Assembly (NCBI GenBank): GCA_031177685.1
Contig: JAPSGI010000004.1
Span: 62,001 to 126,000 of the forward strand
Source: Solirubrobacteraceae bacterium
GTDB lineage: Bacteria; Actinomycetota; Thermoleophilia; Solirubrobacterales; Solirubrobacteraceae
Length of the DNA: 64,000 nt
Reading direction: 5' to 3'
The notes under the pieces are model-generated. The model did not search any database, was not told the DNA's origin, and saw only the letters and a list, made by a program, of their open reading frames with translations. The stretch's first letter is position 1. The number at the start of each line of letters is the position of its first letter. The translations under genes were made by a program, and so were the position numbers. This document shows, piece by piece, positions 1 through 8,250 of the stretch.

Positions 1-660
1 GAGCGTGACCATCGCGTCCAGCCGTGCCGCGGCCACCTGGCACAGGGTCACGGCGATCGAGCCGAGCGCGCGCACGCGCCGCGCGTGGTCGGGCAGGACC
101 TCGGCGACCTCGGCGATCCAGCGCGGGTCGGCGGACTCCAGCCCGAGCGCCTCCAGCCGCCCGCGCTCGTCGCGGTGCTCGCCCAGCTCCGGGTCCAGGC
201 GACGGCCGTCCAGCGTCGCGCCGGCGCCGCGCCGCGCCACCCACTCCTCCCCGGGGCCGTAGTCGTACACGTATCCGAAGGCGACGTCGGCCATCGTGGG
301 CCCGTCGGCCACCGCGATGGAGATCGCGTGGTGGGTGAGGCCGCGCTTGGCGTTGAGCGAGCCGTCGAGCGGGTCGACCACCACGCGGACGTCGGTGCCC
401 CCGTAGTCCACGACGCCGCGCTCCTCGGAGATCGCGCAGAAGCGGTGCCCGTCGCGGTGCAGCTCGTCGAGCAGCGCGAAGACGGCGTCCTCGGCGGCCT
501 GGTCGATGACCAGCGTGCGGTCCCCGCCCTCCCCGCGCGCCCCGGTCTCGCGCGCGCGCTCGAGCGTCGTGGGCGCCCGCGCCAGCACCTCGCGCAGCGC
601 CTGCGCCGCGCGCCGGCAGACGCTCAGCCAGTCAGCGTCGAGGGCACCGGCGGCGGTCAT
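1..660 (-). CDS. Inositol monophosphatase-family phosphatase (3' end outside window)
   Basis: Minus-strand gene that starts with ATG at 660 and runs off the left edge after 220 codons. It shows the family's metal and phosphate signatures: SEE (residues 79-81), DPLDGS (96-101) with the two metal-binding aspartates, and near the edge the GSIAVTLCQVAAARLDA stretch (200-215) typical of the C-terminal half. The last metal-ligand Asp of the family would lie beyond the edge. Such enzymes cleave inositol-1-phosphate, histidinol-phosphate or fructose-1,6-bisphosphate; substrate cannot be decided here. Inositol phosphate is plausible because ino1 lies at the other end of the window. A minus-strand TAGGAT at 671-676 sits 10 bases before the ATG, so the mRNA may be almost leaderless. 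Confidence 0.88.
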   Translation of the reverse strand, partial: MTAAGALDADWLSVCRRAAQALREVLARAPTTLERARETGARGEGGDRTLVIDQAAEDAVFALLDELHRDGHRFCAISEERGVVDYGGTDVRVVVDPLDGSLNAKRGLTHHAISIAVADGPTMADVAFGYVYDYGPGEEWVARRGAGATLDGRRLDPELGEHRDERGRLEALGLESADPRWIAEVAEVLPDHARRVRALGSIAVTLCQVAAARLDAMVTL

Positions 661-681
661 CCGGGCTTCTATCCTAGGGAC

Positions 682-3600
682 GTGCCCGATCCCCTCGACG
701 GCCTCTCCGAAGCGCAGCGCGAGGCCGTCACGCATCCGGGCGGCCCGCTGGCGATCCTCGGCGGCGCCGGGACCGGCAAGACGCGGACGCTGGCGGCGCG
801 CGCGGCGTGGCTGGCGGCGCGGGGCGTCCCGGCCGAGGCGATCCTCGTGCTCGCGCCTTCGGAGTCCGGCGCCGCGGTGCTGCGGGAGGGCCTGGAGGAG
901 GCGATCGAGCGGCCCTACGACGAGCTCTCGGTGCACTCCGTCCACGGGTTCTGCGCGCGGCTGCTGCGCGACGAGGCCTTCGCCGCCGGCCTGGACCCCT
1001 TCGTGGCCCCGGTCACGCCGGCGGACCGCCTCGCGCTGCTGCTCGACCGCACCGACGAGCTGCCGCTGCGCCTGCACGACTTCCTGGGCAACCCCGCCGC
1101 GCTGCTGGCCTCGATCCTGGAGCGCATCGACCGGCTCAAGGCCGAGCTGGTCACGGCGGCCGACCACGAGCGCTGGGCCGCCGCCCTGCCCGATGACGAC
1201 CCACGGGCCGAGCGTGAGCGCGAGTTCGCCGCCGTGTACGCCGCGCACGATCGGATGCTCGCCGAGACCGGCGCGCTTGACCTGGGCGACCTCGTCCTGC
1301 GCACGCACCGGCTGCTGCGCGACGACGCGGCCGTGCGGGCGCGCGTACACGAGCGCTGGCGCCACGTGGTGGTCGACGACTACCCCGAGCTCGACGGCGC
1401 GCAGGTGGCGCTGCTGGGCGAGCTGGGCAGCGATGTCACCGTGGCGGGCGACGACGACCAGGCGTTCGGGCGCTTCCGCGCCGCCGGCGCGAAGAACCTG
1501 CGCGACTTCCGGGCCGCGCACCCCGCCGCCGAGGTCGTGACGCTCGAGCGCTCCTTCCGCTGCCCGCAGCGCGTGCTCGACGCCGGCGGCGCGGTGGCCG
1601 CGGCGATCCCGGGCCGCCTGGAGAAGCCGCTGTCGGGGCGGCCCGGCGGCGTCGTGGAGGCGTGGCGCTGCGCCAACGAGCGCGCGCAGGCCCAGAGCGT
1701 GGCGGTCGACGTGGAGCGCCTGGTCACGCGCGAGGGGGTCGCGCCCGAGGCCGTGTGCGTGCTCGTGCGCTCCGTCCGGCGCGAGGGCCAGTCGGTCGCC
1801 GTGGCGCTGGAGGAGCGCGGCATCCCCTACCGCGTCGTCGGCGCCGCGTCGTTCTTCCAGCGCGCGGAGATCCGCGACGTGCTGGCCTGGCTGCGGCTGC
1901 TGGCCGATCCGGGCGACGCCGGCGCCGTGGTACGCGCCCTGGCGCGCCCGCCGGTGGAGCTGCGCTCGGTGGACATCGCGCGCTGCACGCAGATCGCCCG
2001 CCGGCGCAAGCTCGACATGGTGTCGGGGCTGGTCGCGGCCACGGAGTCGCCGCAGATCCCGCCCGAGGCGCGCGACCGGATCCTCGCCTTCCTCAAGCTC
2101 TATCGCAGCGCCGCCCGGGCGCTGGACACCACGCGCCCGGACCTGTTCGTCCACCGGCTGATCGAGCGCCTGGGGCTGCGCCGCCAGCAGCTGTTCGCCG
2201 CCCAGGCCGACGTGGTGGAGCGGCTGCTCAACCTGGCGCGCTTCGGCGAGCTGGCCTCGTCGTACGTGCGCCGCTCCCCGCAGGCCACGCCGCGGGAGTT
2301 CGCGCGCTACATCGCCGCGGTGGCCGACGCGGGGCTGCGCGAGGAGGAGGCCGGCGCGGACGTGCAGCCGCGTGCCGTCCAGGTGATGACGATGCGCGCG
2401 GCCAAGGGCCTGGGCTTCGAGCACGTCTACGTGCTGGGGCTGCAGTCCGCGCGCATGCCGGGCGCCCGGCGCACCGCGCCCGAGGCGATCCCCGAAGCGC
2501 TGCTGCCCGGCGACCTGCCCCCGGACGACGGCGACGCGCACGTGGCGCAGATGCGCCGCCTGGCGCACATGGCGATGACGCGCGCGAGTCACCGGCTGGT
2601 GCTGGCCTACGCCGAGCGCACCGAGCGCGACGAGCCCGCCGTCCCATCGCCCTTCCTGGAGGAGGCGCGTGCGGCCGCGCACGCGCCCTGGATCGAGCGC
2701 GGCGAGGAGCTGTTCGGCCCCGCCGAGACGCTGCATGCGACGTTCCGCATGATGCGCGACGAGCTGCTGGACACGGTGGCGCGCACGGGCGGGCGGCTGT
2801 CCGAGCTGCGCTTCGACACCGACCTCGACGTCTCGCACGCGGTCGTGCGCTACCTCGAGCTGCTCAAGCTGGCCGCGCTGCTGGAGCGCCCGGCCGGGCA
2901 GGAGGTGGCCGACGCGCTGCCCGAGATCAACGCGCGCCTCGGCCGCGCGGTCACCGCCGAGCAGCGCGAGATCCTCCAGACCAGCGCGCTGGACGAGTAC
3001 CTGCTGGACGCCGAGCGCGACACCCGCCGCCGGGCCGCCGCGGTCGCCGCGCGCGACGAGCCCTCGTTGGAGGCCTTCCTGCCGCGGCGCGGCGACGGAC
3101 TGGCGCTGTCCGCGGGCGACGTGGAGACCTACCGGATCTGCCCCCTGCGCTACAAGTTCGCGCGCGTCTTTCGCATCCCGCAGGAGCCGACGCTCAACCA
3201 GCGCTTCGGCATCCTCGTCCACCAGGTGCTCGAGCGCTTCCACGCGCCGGGCGGCGGGCGCACGCAGGCCGAGCTGATGGGCCTGCTGGACGCGGGCTGG
3301 CGGCGCGGCGGGTTCGGGAACACCGACGAGGAGCGCCAGCTGCGCGACAAGGCGAGCACGGCGCTGGAGCGCTACCTGCGGCGCTTCGAGACCGAGGACT
3401 CCGAGCCGCTGTGGTTCGAACGCCCCTTCTCCTTCCGCCTGGGACCGCACCTGGTCAGCGGACGCGTGGACCGCGTCGACCGACTCCCGGATGGCTCCTA
3501 CGAGCTGATCGACTACAAGACCGGGCGCCCGAAGACGCCCGCGCAGCTCAAGGAGGACGTGCAGCTCTCGCTCTACGCCGTGGGCGCGCGCGAGGCGTGG

Positions 3601-3810
3601 GAGCTGGACGCCTCGCGCCAGGCCTACCTCTACGTGCTCGACGACCGCAAGGTGCCCGTCGAGCGCGACGAGGCCGACCGCGAGTGGATCGTGGAGACCG
3701 TCATGGAGGCGGCGGAGGGCATCTCCGCGCAGGGCTTCGAGCCCACCCCGTCCTACGCCGCCTGCTCGACCTGCGACTTCCGGATCATCTGCCCGGCGGC
3801 GGAGAAGTGA
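682..3810 (+). CDS. UvrD/Rep-family helicase fused to a RecB-like nuclease (AdnA-like)
   Basis: 1,042 residues from GTG 682. Superfamily 1A helicase motifs run in order: Q-motif, Walker A GGAGTGKT (27-34, Lys33), motif II VVDDYPE (Asp232-Asp233), motif III GDDDQ, motif IV SFRCP, motif V AAKGLGFEHVYVLG and motif VI MTRASHRL. The C-terminal third is a PD-(D/E)XK nuclease of RecB type: DYK (944-946) plus four cysteines placed like the iron-sulfur clamp of AddB/AdnA (Cys820, Cys1028, Cys1031, Cys1037). Size and layout match mycobacterial AdnA/AdnB, which resect double-strand breaks. Motif II has DD where DE is usual, so the motor may be weak. No second subunit gene is in the window. The gene ends one base before the convergent PAC2 gene. 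Confidence 0.88.
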   Translation: MPDPLDGLSEAQREAVTHPGGPLAILGGAGTGKTRTLAARAAWLAARGVPAEAILVLAPSESGAAVLREGLEEAIERPYDELSVHSVHGFCARLLRDEAFAAGLDPFVAPVTPADRLALLLDRTDELPLRLHDFLGNPAALLASILERIDRLKAELVTAADHERWAAALPDDDPRAEREREFAAVYAAHDRMLAETGALDLGDLVLRTHRLLRDDAAVRARVHERWRHVVVDDYPELDGAQVALLGELGSDVTVAGDDDQAFGRFRAAGAKNLRDFRAAHPAAEVVTLERSFRCPQRVLDAGGAVAAAIPGRLEKPLSGRPGGVVEAWRCANERAQAQSVAVDVERLVTREGVAPEAVCVLVRSVRREGQSVAVALEERGIPYRVVGAASFFQRAEIRDVLAWLRLLADPGDAGAVVRALARPPVELRSVDIARCTQIARRRKLDMVSGLVAATESPQIPPEARDRILAFLKLYRSAARALDTTRPDLFVHRLIERLGLRRQQLFAAQADVVERLLNLARFGELASSYVRRSPQATPREFARYIAAVADAGLREEEAGADVQPRAVQVMTMRAAKGLGFEHVYVLGLQSARMPGARRTAPEAIPEALLPGDLPPDDGDAHVAQMRRLAHMAMTRASHRLVLAYAERTERDEPAVPSPFLEEARAAAHAPWIERGEELFGPAETLHATFRMMRDELLDTVARTGGRLSELRFDTDLDVSHAVVRYLELLKLAALLERPAGQEVADALPEINARLGRAVTAEQREILQTSALDEYLLDAERDTRRRAAAVAARDEPSLEAFLPRRGDGLALSAGDVETYRICPLRYKFARVFRIPQEPTLNQRFGILVHQVLERFHAPGGGRTQAELMGLLDAGWRRGGFGNTDEERQLRDKASTALERYLRRFETEDSEPLWFERPFSFRLGPHLVSGRVDRVDRLPDGSYELIDYKTGRPKTPAQLKEDVQLSLYAVGAREAWELDASRQAYLYVLDDRKVPVERDEADREWIVETVMEAAEGISAQGFEPTPSYAACSTCDFRIICPAAEK

Positions 3811-3811
3811 G

Positions 3812-4690
3812 CTAGTCCGAGCTCTCGGGCCCGCGCTGGCGCAGGAAGCGCTGGAACTCGCGCGCGAGGGTGTCGCCCGAGGGCATGTCGCGCGGGGACA
3901 GGTCGGGCTCCTGGTCCTCCGCGGCCGCCTCCAGGCGCTCCACGAACGCCTGCACCTCCGGGTCGCTCTGGACCGCGAGGTTGACCTGGCGCTCGTAGTC
4001 GGCAGAGGCGCTCTCCAGCTCGGACGCGTCGACCGAGACGCCGACCAGGCCCTCCAGCCGGCGTACCAGCGCGAGCGCGGCCTTGGGGTTCGGCGTGGCG
4101 GCGATGTAGTGCGGCACGGCTGCCCACAGGCTCGCCGACGGCATGCCGGCCTCGGCGCACGCGGCGTGCAGGACACCGGTGATGCCCGTCGGTCCCTCGT
4201 AGCGGGTGGAGCGCAGGTCCAGGCGCTCGACGAGCGACTCGTCGGAGGCCAGGCCCGTGATCGAGGTCGGGCGCGTGTGGACGACGTCCGCGAGCAGCGC
4301 ACCCAGCGTGACGACCATCTGCACCCCGAGCGCCTCGGCGAGCTCGACGATCGTGCTCGTGAAGGCGCGCCAGCGGTAGCTGGGCTCGTGGCCCACCAGC
4401 AGGACGAGATCGCGCGGGGCGCGCGGCACGCGCGCCTCGTAGAGCTCGACCTCCGGCCACAGGATCTCGCGGTGGCGGCCGTCGACCAGCCGGATCGTGG
4501 GCCGCGTGTTCTGGAAGTCGAAGAACTCCTCGGACTCGATCGCGGCGAAGCGGCTGGCGCCCAGCCCGGTGCCGACGAACGTCACCGCGGCCGAGGCGGC
4601 GTCCGCGGCGTCGTTCCAGCCCTTGAACGCGCACACGAGCGCGGGGGCCCGCAGGCCGTCGGGTCGTCTGTCCCAAACGATGGGAGCCAT
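3812..4690 (-). CDS. PAC2-family protein
   Basis: 292 residues. The N-terminal part (CAFKGWNDAADAASAAV, then the FVGTGLGA stretch) and the mid-section DLVLLVGHEPSYRW followed by TLGALL match the PAC2 (proteasome-assembly-chaperone-2 fold) family common in actinobacteria, where it often occurs with Pup-proteasome systems. Its biochemical role is unknown. The ATG at 4690 is chosen because a minus-strand TACCTT (4698-4703) lies exactly 7 bases upstream, matching the leaderless pattern seen repeatedly in this window; a TTG at 4699 would add three residues but lies inside that hexamer. Convergent with the helicase gene. Confidence 0.85.
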   Translation of the reverse strand: MAPIVWDRRPDGLRAPALVCAFKGWNDAADAASAAVTFVGTGLGASRFAAIESEEFFDFQNTRPTIRLVDGRHREILWPEVELYEARVPRAPRDLVLLVGHEPSYRWRAFTSTIVELAEALGVQMVVTLGALLADVVHTRPTSITGLASDESLVERLDLRSTRYEGPTGITGVLHAACAEAGMPSASLWAAVPHYIAATPNPKAALALVRRLEGLVGVSVDASELESASADYERQVNLAVQSDPEVQAFVERLEAAAEDQEPDLSPRDMPSGDTLAREFQRFLRQRGPESSD

Positions 4691-4729
4691 CCCGTCCAAG
4701 GTACTCCATCGCGAGAGCCGCTCCCGCCC

Positions 4730-6142
4730 CTATCGGGCGGGGGCGGAGCGCTCCGGCAGCGGCTCCTGGACCTGGGGATTGAGGTACGGCAGGCGGATGG
4801 TTCCCTGGCGCAGCAGCGGGTGGTCCACCTCGAAGACGTCCAGGCCGCGGCTGCGCGCGCGCAGGGAGTTGACGTCCTCGTCGAAGTTGTTGGAGAAGAC
4901 CGCGCCGTTGTACCAGTAGGAGGCCCAGGCGGCGGCCTCCTTGGGCTGGCGGTCGGGCGACGTGGTGCCGCGCGGGACGTGGTAGGCGATCTGCGTGGGC
5001 CGCGACGGGTCGGTGAAGTCGATCACCGACGTGGAGCCCGCGTACCAGGAGCTGACCAGCACGTCGGCGTCGTCGCGGCGCGGGACGACGTTGAACAGGT
5101 GGGCGGTGCAGAACTCCGAGACCCTCTGCTGCGGGAGCTTGAAGGTGCCGCGCGGCTGCGGGCTCTTCGCGTCGCTGACGTCGTAGAAGAACAGGCCCCC
5201 ATAGGTGTCGCGGTCCGACAGGCAGCCGGGGGACGCGGCCGCGCCGCCCAGCTCGTCCCCCACCACCAGCGTGTTGCCGTCGTTGGAGAAGGTCGTCGAG
5301 TGATGGATGTTGACCCGCGGGTCGTCGATCGTGGACACGATCGTCGGGTGCTCGGGCTGCGAGAGGTCCCACAGCTGGGACTGGGTGAGGCACGCCGCGC
5401 CCGCGAGGTCGCGCTCGAGGAAGACGGTGACGTCGTGGCAGCCGATCGTGTTGCCGGTGCTCGGCGTGGAGATCACCCTCGAGTCCTGCGGGCGGTCGAG
5501 CGGGACCTCGACGACGCTGAACTTGCGGTGCGACGCCGCGCTGCACGTGGGGAACGCGGTCGCCGGGTTGTAGCGGCCGGCCAGCGGATACGAGAGCACG
5601 TAGACCAGCAGCCGGTTGTTCTCCGGGTCGGGGTAGAGCGTGTTGGTGTGCGAGCCGCAGTCGGTGGCGACCGTGCCAACGATCGTCGGGTTGGCCGGAT
5701 CCGCGATCGAGACGATCCGGATTCCCTCCCAGTTGGCCTGGTTGCCCGCGGCGTTCGCGTCGCAGCGCGAGTGCGTCGGCTTGTCCACCGACACGATCAC
5801 CAGGTCGTGCCAGATCGACACGTCGCTCTGGTCGCCCAGGCAGTTGAACTCGCCGAACTGGCGCGGCTTGCGCGCGTTGGACACGTCCATCAGCCGGAAT
5901 CCGCCCGGCCCGGCGCCCAGCGCGCCCTGGTCCAGGCGCCCGAGCACGGCGGTGTCGCCCCAGAACGCGATGTCCGTACCGTTGCGGTACTTCCCGCCGT
6001 CGTCGTAGTTGGCGACCAGCCGCATGTTCTCCGAGTGCGACCCGGCGCCATCGTGGTCGGCCGCCACGACCGCGGTCGCGACGAGATAGATGCCGGCAGC
6101 CCCCAGCACCACGACCAGCAGCGTTACCCCTGCCCTGCGCAT
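4730..6142 (-). CDS. Secreted LVIVD-repeat beta-propeller-like protein
   Basis: 470 residues starting MRRAGVTLLVVVLGAAGIYL, a signal peptide or membrane anchor followed by an Ala/Val stretch. The rest is built of repeats of the type 'variable strand, then VxIVSIADPANPT' (for example DLVIVSVD, GIRIVSIADPANPTIVG, TSVIDFTDPSRPTQIA), the LVIVD pattern that folds into beta-propellers of surface or secreted proteins. Several cysteines (NCLGD, CDANA, TDCGSHT, CHDV) could form disulfides outside the cell. No catalytic motif is visible, and I do not assign a function. It starts 75 bases from selC, divergently. Confidence 0.72.
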   Translation of the reverse strand: MRRAGVTLLVVVLGAAGIYLVATAVVAADHDGAGSHSENMRLVANYDDGGKYRNGTDIAFWGDTAVLGRLDQGALGAGPGGFRLMDVSNARKPRQFGEFNCLGDQSDVSIWHDLVIVSVDKPTHSRCDANAAGNQANWEGIRIVSIADPANPTIVGTVATDCGSHTNTLYPDPENNRLLVYVLSYPLAGRYNPATAFPTCSAASHRKFSVVEVPLDRPQDSRVISTPSTGNTIGCHDVTVFLERDLAGAACLTQSQLWDLSQPEHPTIVSTIDDPRVNIHHSTTFSNDGNTLVVGDELGGAAASPGCLSDRDTYGGLFFYDVSDAKSPQPRGTFKLPQQRVSEFCTAHLFNVVPRRDDADVLVSSWYAGSTSVIDFTDPSRPTQIAYHVPRGTTSPDRQPKEAAAWASYWYNGAVFSNNFDEDVNSLRARSRGLDVFEVDHPLLRQGTIRLPYLNPQVQEPLPERSAPAR

Positions 6143-6203
6143 CCGCGCTGGTCGGCTACCCGCGCGTCTTCCGCGCCAAACCGGCCGTCCAATCGCCGCC
6201 GCC

Positions 6204-6209
6204 TACCAT
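6204..6209 (+). promoter_or_regulatory. -10 hexamer of the selC promoter
   Basis: TACCAT lies 7 bases before the mature 5' end of tRNA-Sec at 6217, the spacing expected between a sigma-70-type -10 box and the transcription start. No good -35 is seen. This site is useful because it shows which -10 hexamers this organism accepts at a place where the 5' end of the RNA is known. Confidence 0.5.
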
Positions 6210-6216
6210 CCGCCGC

Positions 6217-6309
6217 GGAGCGGCAGGGGTCTGGTGGCCCATCCGGTCTTCAAAACCGGCAGGGCGGTGCAGCCCACCGCTTGGAAGGTTCGATTCCTTC
6301 GCCGCTCCG
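6217..6309 (+). tRNA. selC: tRNA-Sec (anticodon TCA)
   Basis: A 93-base tRNA that folds with an 8-bp acceptor stem (GGAGCGGC 6217-6224 with GCCGCTCC 6301-6308, discriminator G6309), a D arm, a 5-bp anticodon stem (6243-6247/6255-6259) and loop CTTCAAA with anticodon TCA at 6250-6252. It has a long class II variable arm with a 6-bp stem (6264-6269/6275-6280) and a T arm GAAGG-TTCGATT-CCTTC (6284-6300). The 8-bp acceptor, UCA anticodon and long extra arm identify selenocysteine tRNA, which reads UGA with SelB and a SECIS element. The CCA end is not encoded. selA, selB, selD and any obvious selenoprotein gene are absent from the window. Confidence 0.95.
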
Positions 6310-6311
6310 TC

Positions 6312-6358
6312 AGCCGTGTGGAGTTGACCGCGATATGCGCGGGTAAGTCCACACGGCT
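6312..6358. terminator. Nested inverted repeat, bidirectional terminator
   Basis: AGCCGTGTGGA (6312-6322) pairs perfectly with TCCACACGGCT (6348-6358), 11 bp. The loop contains a second hairpin, CCGCG (6328-6332) with CGCGG (6338-6342). It begins 3 bases after the tRNA-Sec end and finishes 1 base before the stop codon of the convergent collagen-like gene, so it can end transcripts from both sides. There is no T-run, as is common in high-GC genomes. Confidence 0.7.
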
Positions 6359-6359
6359 A

Positions 6360-7103
6360 CTAGGGCACGATGACCGTGAACGCGATGTCGCTGGCCAGGT
6401 CGGACGGGGTGCTGACGGTCACGGAGCTGTGTACACCGTTCTTGTCAACCGTGGCCGTGCCGTGGCGCTGGGTGGTGACCGCGTAGGACGTCTGGTCGGG
6501 TGGGCAGTTGACCGCGGCGTCGCTGGAGCTCTGGATCATCGCGCTGGCGTCGCCCTCCTTGCCGCTGGTGAACATGTGCTCGACGGCGGCCACGGCGGCC
6601 ACGGCGCGTGAGTCGACGCCGGGGACGACGACGCAGTACGTCCCGGTCACCTGCCGCCGCACCTCGCTGACTCCGCGGCTGCGTTCCGGCGTGCACGGTC
6701 CGGTCGGCGTCCCGCACGTGCTCGGTCGCACGAGCACGTAGGCGCGCGCCGTGCCGGGGTCGCCCTGCAGTCCCTGGACGCCCTGGGCACCCTGGGGGCC
6801 CTCTCCCCCGGCGCCCCCGGGCGAGCCCGGCGCCCCCGCGAGGCCCGTGCGTCCCCGCGTGTTCCAGACGATCTTGCGCTCGCCGCGGCGGCAGCTCTTG
6901 GCGCGCAGGAGCAGCCGCACGTCGCCCGCGTCGCGACCGCGGAGCTTGTAGCAGGCGTTGATCGTGCCCGATCCCGCTCGCGCGAGCTCGGCGTCGCGCG
7001 AGCCCGGCGAGTCCGCGACGGCGAAGGTTCCGCCGCCCACGGCGGCGATGGCCGCGAACGTCGCCATCACGTTCGCGTAGGTGACGCGGCTCCTGCTTGG
7101 CAT
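6360..7103 (-). CDS. Secreted collagen-like protein
   Basis: 247 residues. The N-terminus (MPSRSRVTYANVMATFAAIA, then AVGGGTFAVA) looks like a signal sequence. It is followed by a small Cys-containing domain (INACYKLRGRDAGDVRLL), then eleven Gly-X-Y triplets encoded by 6747-6845 (GLA GAP GSP GGA GGE GPQ and so on), and a C-terminal domain with four cysteines. The short collagen-like stretch could make a trimeric stalk; function is unknown. The ATG at 7103 is preceded on the minus strand by GGGAGGT with a usable gap, so it is preferred over the GTG directly upstream. Divergent from the radical SAM gene. Confidence 0.72.
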   Translation of the reverse strand: MPSRSRVTYANVMATFAAIAAVGGGTFAVADSPGSRDAELARAGSGTINACYKLRGRDAGDVRLLLRAKSCRRGERKIVWNTRGRTGLAGAPGSPGGAGGEGPQGAQGVQGLQGDPGTARAYVLVRPSTCGTPTGPCTPERSRGVSEVRRQVTGTYCVVVPGVDSRAVAAVAAVEHMFTSGKEGDASAMIQSSSDAAVNCPPDQTSYAVTTQRHGTATVDKNGVHSSVTVSTPSDLASDIAFTVIVP

Positions 7104-7182
7104 CACACCTCCCGTCGCGGACCTCCATCCTGCCGTAATTCGTCCGGGCCCGCGGCGATTCTTGAGTCATACTAAACCCCTG

Positions 7183-8250
7183 ATGCAGGGTCTCGGAAAC
7201 CTGCTCGACGTGCAGACGATCTACCTCGAGCCCGCCGTCGAGGACCACGCGCGCGGGCGGGAGATCCTGGCTCGCTATCCCGACGCCGAGCGGATCGAGG
7301 TCCCGTCGCACTGGCGGATCGCGGGCCTGCACGGCAACGAGGGCAGCGCCGCGCGGTGGACGCGCATCAAGCGCGACGTGCTCGTCCTGGGCGTCAAGAA
7401 GGCCGTGCGCTTCCGCCCCAACCGCAGCAGCAGCGACTTCATCGCCCCCTCGACGGCCAACGGTTGCGCGATGGCCTGCGCCTACTGCTACGTCCCGCGG
7501 CGCAAGGGATACGCCAACCCGATCACCACGTTCGTGAACATCGAGCAGATCCTCGGTTCGATCGAGCGCCACGCCGGGCGCCAGGGGACCAAGTCCACGC
7601 CCAACCAGTGCGATCCCGCGGATTGGGTCTACGACGTGGGCGAGAACAGCGACTGCTCCGTCGACCACGCGATCTCCGACAACGTCCGCGACCTCGTGGA
7701 GCTGTTCGGCCGCCTGCGCAACGCCAAGGCGTCGTTCGCCACCAAGTGGGTCAACCGCGACCTGCTGGAGCTCGACCCGCGCGGACGCACGCGGGTGCGC
7801 TTTTCGCTCATGCCCGCCGACCTTTCACGCCACCTCGACGTGCGGACGTCGCCGATCGCCGACCGCATCGCGGCCATCGACGACTTCGTGGCGGCCGGCT
7901 ACGAGGTCCACGTCAACTTCAGCCCCGTGGTGATCCACGACGGCTGGCTGGAGCGCTGGTCCGAGCTGCTGGGCGAGCTCGACGCGGCCATTGGACCGCA
8001 GGCCAAGGAGCAGCTGAAGGCCGAGGTCGTCTTCCTCACTCACAACGAGCAGCTCCACGAGGTCAACCTCGGCTGGCATCCGCGCGCCGAGGACACGCTC
8101 TGGCGGCCCGAGGTCCAGGAGGGCAAGCGCTCGCAGACCGGCGGCTGGAACGTTCGCTACCAGCGCGCGCTCAAGCGCCGGGCGGTCGACGACTTCGTCG
8201 CGCTGGTGGGACGGCGCCTGCCGTACTGCGCCGTGCGCTACGCGTTCTGA
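7183..8250 (+). CDS. Spore photoproduct lyase-like radical SAM enzyme
   Basis: 355 residues from ATG 7183. The radical SAM cluster motif is CAMACAYC (Cys95, Cys99, Cys102). Around it the protein follows Bacillus SplB: N-terminal YLEP, then LVLGVKKAVRF before the cluster, NPITTFVNIEQIL after it, ATKWVNRDLLELDPRGRTRVRFSLM, and VHVNFSPVVIHDGWLE. SPL repairs the spore photoproduct (5-thyminyl-dihydrothymine) in DNA. In the region that holds the H-donor Cys141 of SplB this protein reads ENSDCSVDH, a cysteine shifted by about one residue, so it may be an SPL-like paralogue with another substrate. CATACT (7168-7173) is 9 bases before the ATG, consistent with a leaderless mRNA. Its end overlaps the convergent DHH gene by 13 bases. 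Confidence 0.82.
   Translation: MQGLGNLLDVQTIYLEPAVEDHARGREILARYPDAERIEVPSHWRIAGLHGNEGSAARWTRIKRDVLVLGVKKAVRFRPNRSSSDFIAPSTANGCAMACAYCYVPRRKGYANPITTFVNIEQILGSIERHAGRQGTKSTPNQCDPADWVYDVGENSDCSVDHAISDNVRDLVELFGRLRNAKASFATKWVNRDLLELDPRGRTRVRFSLMPADLSRHLDVRTSPIADRIAAIDDFVAAGYEVHVNFSPVVIHDGWLERWSELLGELDAAIGPQAKEQLKAEVVFLTHNEQLHEVNLGWHPRAEDTLWRPEVQEGKRSQTGGWNVRYQRALKRRAVDDFVALVGRRLPYCAVRYAF

Noticed and set aside
4109-6346. A 745-residue plus-strand open frame antisense to PAC2 and the LVIVD gene and running into selC
   Set aside because: It overlaps a tRNA gene and has no recognisable domain.
6217-6360. Phage or integrative-element attachment site at tRNA-Sec
   Set aside because: No integrase nearby and no direct repeat of the tRNA 3' end was seen; the inverted repeat after it is better explained as a terminator.
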